This document shows positions 62,057 through 64,000 of a stretch of DNA of 64,000 nucleotides, piece by piece. The stretch covers positions 62,001-126,000 of the forward strand of contig CAMLGF010000002.1 of assembly GCA_946479515.1 (NCBI GenBank), given 5' to 3'. Numbering within the stretch: the first letter of the stretch is position 1; each line of letters opens with the position of its first letter. A program made the translations under genes and the position numbers. The notes below the pieces were generated by a model. It worked only from the letters and a program-made list of their open reading frames with translations. It had not been told where the DNA came from and searched no databases. The DNA is from an uncultured Pseudomonadota bacterium. GTDB lineage: Bacteria; Pseudomonadota; Gammaproteobacteria; Steroidobacterales; Steroidobacteraceae.

Positions 62057-63406
62057 TCAGAGTGGGCCGAGGTAGCGGGCAATTTCCAGCGGCGTGATCC
62101 ACGAGTTGAATTCCTCCATCTCCGCCCGCTTCACCGTGGTGAACAGGCTGACGAACTTTTCGCCGAGGCAGCCCCGCGCGAACTCGCTGCGTGCGAAGCG
62201 ACCGATGGCCTCGGGCCAGGTGACCGGCAGCGGCTCGCCGCCCTGCTCATAGGCGTTGCCGGTGAGCGCCGGCGGCGGCTCGAGCGCGTGCTCCAGTCCG
62301 TGCAGCATGCCCGCCAGCACCCACGCGAGCACCAGGTAGGGATTGGCATCCGCGCCCGCGAGGCGGTGCTCGATACGCAGATTGTCGGGGTCCGACGCGG
62401 GCACGCGGATGGCCGAGCCCCGATTGTTGATGGACCAGGTGGCGCACAGCGGCACGTACGCTTCGGCGCGGAAACGCCGGTAGGAATTCGGCCCGGGTGC
62501 GCACAGCGCCATGCCGTCGGCGAGCGTGGCGAGCGTGCCGCCGATGACGTGGCGCAACGGCCGGCTGTCGAGGGGACTGGCGGCCGCAAAGAGATTCTTC
62601 CCGCCGGCATCCCGCAGGCTCACATGGATGTGCAAGCCGCTTCCGGCCATGTCGCGATAGGGCTTGGGCAGGAATGTGGCCTCGCAGCCAGATGCGCGCG
62701 CCACGCTCTTCACGGCGCGCTTGAACCGCAGGGCCTCGTCGCAGACGCGCAGCGCGTCGGGCGCGTGGCGCAGGTTCACTTCGTATTGCCCCGGGCCGTA
62801 TTCGGCGAGCGCCGAGGTGGTCGGTATGTCCTGCAACCGGCACACGCGGTCGAATTCCGCCAGCAAGTCCGAATACTCGTTGAGGTCGGCCATGGAATTG
62901 ATCTGGGTGCGGTACTCACGGCGCCGGGTCAGCGGACTGCGCGGCGGCTGCGGCTGGCCGTGCTCGTTGCGCTGGGTGTCCACGAGATAGAACTCGTACT
63001 CGATGGCCACCACCGGGGTGAGACCCAGCGGCCTGAAGCGTTCCAGCACGCGGCCCAGCACGTGGCGCGGGTCGCCGAAGAACGGCGAACCGTCGTGCTC
63101 GTGCATGGTGAGCTGCACCTGCGCGACGCCGTCCGCCGCGGCCCAGGGAACTGGTACGAGCGTGCCCGGGATGGGCATGCAGGGTCGATCGGCGTCGCCG
63201 TCCGCGAAGCCCAGTCCGGTCGATTCGACGGTGCCGCCTTCGATGTCCAGCGCGAACATCGAGCCCGGCAGGGACATGCCGCGGGCGAACACACCCGGCG
63301 CGGCGGCGCGATCGATGCGTTTGCCGCGCTCCACCGTGTTGAGATCGTTCACGAAGGCGTCGACGAACCGGACCTCGGGATGTTCGGCGAGGAATCGTTC
63401 GATCAT
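62057..63406 (-). CDS. puuA: Gamma-glutamylputrescine synthetase (glutamine synthetase family)
   Basis: A 449-residue ligase that joins glutamate to putrescine with ATP, the first step of the Puu pathway. It has the glutamine-synthetase fold: VVAIEYEFYLVD with metal ligands, GPGQYEVNLRHAPDAL, GSGLHIHVSL (ATP and glutamate site) and APGPNSYRRF. It lacks the adenylylation Tyr region typical of GlnA and is shorter, as PuuA is (472 in E. coli). Presence of puuB and puuD supports the specific call over ordinary GlnA. Confidence 0.9.
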   Translation of the reverse strand: MIERFLAEHPEVRFVDAFVNDLNTVERGKRIDRAAAPGVFARGMSLPGSMFALDIEGGTVESTGLGFADGDADRPCMPIPGTLVPVPWAAADGVAQVQLTMHEHDGSPFFGDPRHVLGRVLERFRPLGLTPVVAIEYEFYLVDTQRNEHGQPQPPRSPLTRRREYRTQINSMADLNEYSDLLAEFDRVCRLQDIPTTSALAEYGPGQYEVNLRHAPDALRVCDEALRFKRAVKSVARASGCEATFLPKPYRDMAGSGLHIHVSLRDAGGKNLFAAASPLDSRPLRHVIGGTLATLADGMALCAPGPNSYRRFRAEAYVPLCATWSINNRGSAIRVPASDPDNLRIEHRLAGADANPYLVLAWVLAGMLHGLEHALEPPPALTGNAYEQGGEPLPVTWPEAIGRFARSEFARGCLGEKFVSLFTTVKRAEMEEFNSWITPLEIARYLGPL

Positions 63407-63407
63407 G

Positions 63408-63419
63408 GCTGTCTATTAT
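63408..63419 (-). promoter_or_regulatory. ATAATAGACAGC motif at the puuA start
   Basis: The minus strand carries ATAATAGACAGC, ending two bases before the puuA ATG. The same 12-mer occurs on the plus strand at 63617-63628, upstream of puuD, so the two copies face outward from the shared 253-base gap. AATAAT/TAATAG could serve as a -10 element or as part of an operator. Confidence 0.4.
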
Positions 63420-63616
63420 TTTCGACGCCAATACCGCGCCAGGCGCCGCAGCATATGCCCGCCGCGAGCCGGGCGGCAAACCGGGATATTGTCGGGTAAG
63501 GGGGGAAATGAGCCCGTCAGCACCCCTGTCACCGCGACCATCCCGCCGAGCCCGATTCGCGTGAGCTGTGGTCTAATGGCGGTCTCGCGCGGGTCGTCGC
63601 CGCGAGTCCGTAAAAG

Positions 63617-63628
63617 ATAATAGACAGC
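63617..63628 (+). promoter_or_regulatory. ATAATAGACAGC motif upstream of puuD
   Basis: An exact copy of the 12-mer at the puuA start, in mirror orientation, 31 bases before the puuD ATG. Surrounding bases are also similar (AAAAG before, GATC a few bases after). It may be a matched -10 region or a binding site for a PuuR-like repressor. No good -35 box was seen. Confidence 0.4.
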
Positions 63629-63659
63629 GTGGATCCCTCGATCCCCTGTAGCAAACGTT

Positions 63660-64000
63660 ATGGCCAACAAGCGTCCCGTCATTGGCATCCCCGCCGATCG
63701 ACGCATGATCGGTCCGCATGCGTTTCATGCGGTCGGCGAAAAATACATCGCGGCAGTGGTGCAGGCCGCCGATTGCCTGCCGTTCCTGATTCCCGTGCTC
63801 GAGACGCCGCTGGACGTGACCCAGATCCTGGCGCACGTCGACGGCATCTTCTTTCCCGGCTCGCCGTCGAACGTCGAGCCGGTGCACTACGCCGGCGAGC
63901 CGAGCCTGCCGGGCACGTTGCACGATCCGCACCGCGATGCCACCACGCTCACGCTGATACCGCGCGCCGTGAGCGCCGGCATTCCGGTGTTCGGCGTCTG
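63660..64000 (+). CDS. puuD: Gamma-glutamyl-GABA hydrolase, N-terminal part (3' truncated)
   Basis: The first 113 residues of a class I glutamine-amidotransferase-like hydrolase (peptidase C26). RPVIGIPADRRMIGPHAFHAVGEKYIAAVVQAADCLPFLIP and HVDGIFFPGSPSNVEPVHY match PuuD, which frees GABA from gamma-glutamyl-GABA, the last step of the Puu pathway. The window ends two bases into the codon after PVFGV, exactly where the nucleophile Cys of the G-x-C-R-G elbow should fall, so catalytic residues cannot be checked. It diverges from puuA. Confidence 0.88.
   Translation, partial: MANKRPVIGIPADRRMIGPHAFHAVGEKYIAAVVQAADCLPFLIPVLETPLDVTQILAHVDGIFFPGSPSNVEPVHYAGEPSLPGTLHDPHRDATTLTLIPRAVSAGIPVFGV

Noticed and set aside
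1..64000. tRNA, rRNA or integrated prophage
   Set aside because: No cloverleaf with acceptor and T-loop motifs, no rRNA stretches, and no integrase, capsid or tail genes were seen.

Overview
The window comes from a GC-rich (about two thirds G+C by eye), densely packed proteobacterial chromosome. A fused RlmK/RlmL methyltransferase, AceK, a DUF3612-type regulator beside the glyoxylate genes, AceA of the proteobacterial type, and a DUF1552/DUF1585 pair together suggest a free-living gammaproteobacterium near the Xanthomonadales/Nevskiales/Steroidobacter group. The placement is inferred from gene content; there is no rRNA here to test it. Many neighbours overlap by 1-4 bases (ATGA, GTGA, TAATG), so much of the window is organised as tight operons. 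No tRNA, rRNA, CRISPR array, integrase or classical insertion sequence was seen.

Layout. 1-2.1 kb: end of a DUF1585 protein, a Tat-exported DUF1552 protein and a small secreted protein. 2.2-4.0 kb: a secreted GH43-like glycosidase. 4.0-8.2 kb (minus): a complete sugar phosphotransferase system in two genes, a PtsG-like EIICB and an EIIA-HPr-EI fusion. 8.3-15.1 kb: the glyoxylate bypass, with aceK and aceA on minus and an XRE regulator plus glcB on plus, diverging from a cluster of GTGAA/TTCAC palindromes. 15.5-19.8 kb: a MacAB-type ABC export operon. 19.8-21.0 kb: an MFS transporter. 21.4-27.9 kb: a carbohydrate-uptake style locus with a TonB-dependent receptor, a tryptophan-halogenase-family flavoprotein, a sugar mutarotase and an alpha-L-fucosidase. 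27.9-30.0 kb: an S9 peptidase homologue with glycine at the nucleophile position. 30.2-34.4 kb: a pilin-like protein, an N2227-type methyltransferase, an OmpA-domain protein, a cupin and a TorF-like porin behind a strong sigma-54 promoter match. 34.4-37.0 kb: a MATE exporter, a RAYT transposase bracketed by perfect inverted REP repeats, and a small membrane protein. 37.0-44.0 kb: class III aminotransferase, PuuR-like regulator, PuuC-like dehydrogenase, exonuclease/GIY-YIG protein and RlmKL. 44.2-49.8 kb: OsmC, a tandem pair of DUF4139 proteins and an S9 peptidase. 49.8-54.0 kb: PanE-like reductase, a secreted protein, a beta-lactamase-family hydrolase and a Gfo/Idh/MocA dehydrogenase, chained by 4-base overlaps. 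54.1-59.9 kb: polysaccharide deacetylase, Dps, DUF3500 protein, and an HDOD response regulator with its histidine kinase. 60.0-64.0 kb: a DUF1295 protein and puuB, puuA and puuD for gamma-glutamylated putrescine breakdown. The 37-40 kb cluster supplies the likely remaining steps (PuuC, PuuR, aminotransferase).

The most unusual pattern is a dispersed REP family mobilised, presumably, by the RAYT at 35.8-36.5 kb. Four copies and one half copy are present. Every one begins at the stop codon of an upstream gene and points the same way as that gene. One copy appears to supply the start codon and N-terminus of a secreted protein. Other points of interest are the Ser-to-Gly change in the 27.9 kb peptidase, the palindrome cluster in the glyoxylate regulator's leader, a second cysteine-less EIIB domain, and a pilin-like protein without a prepilin leader.
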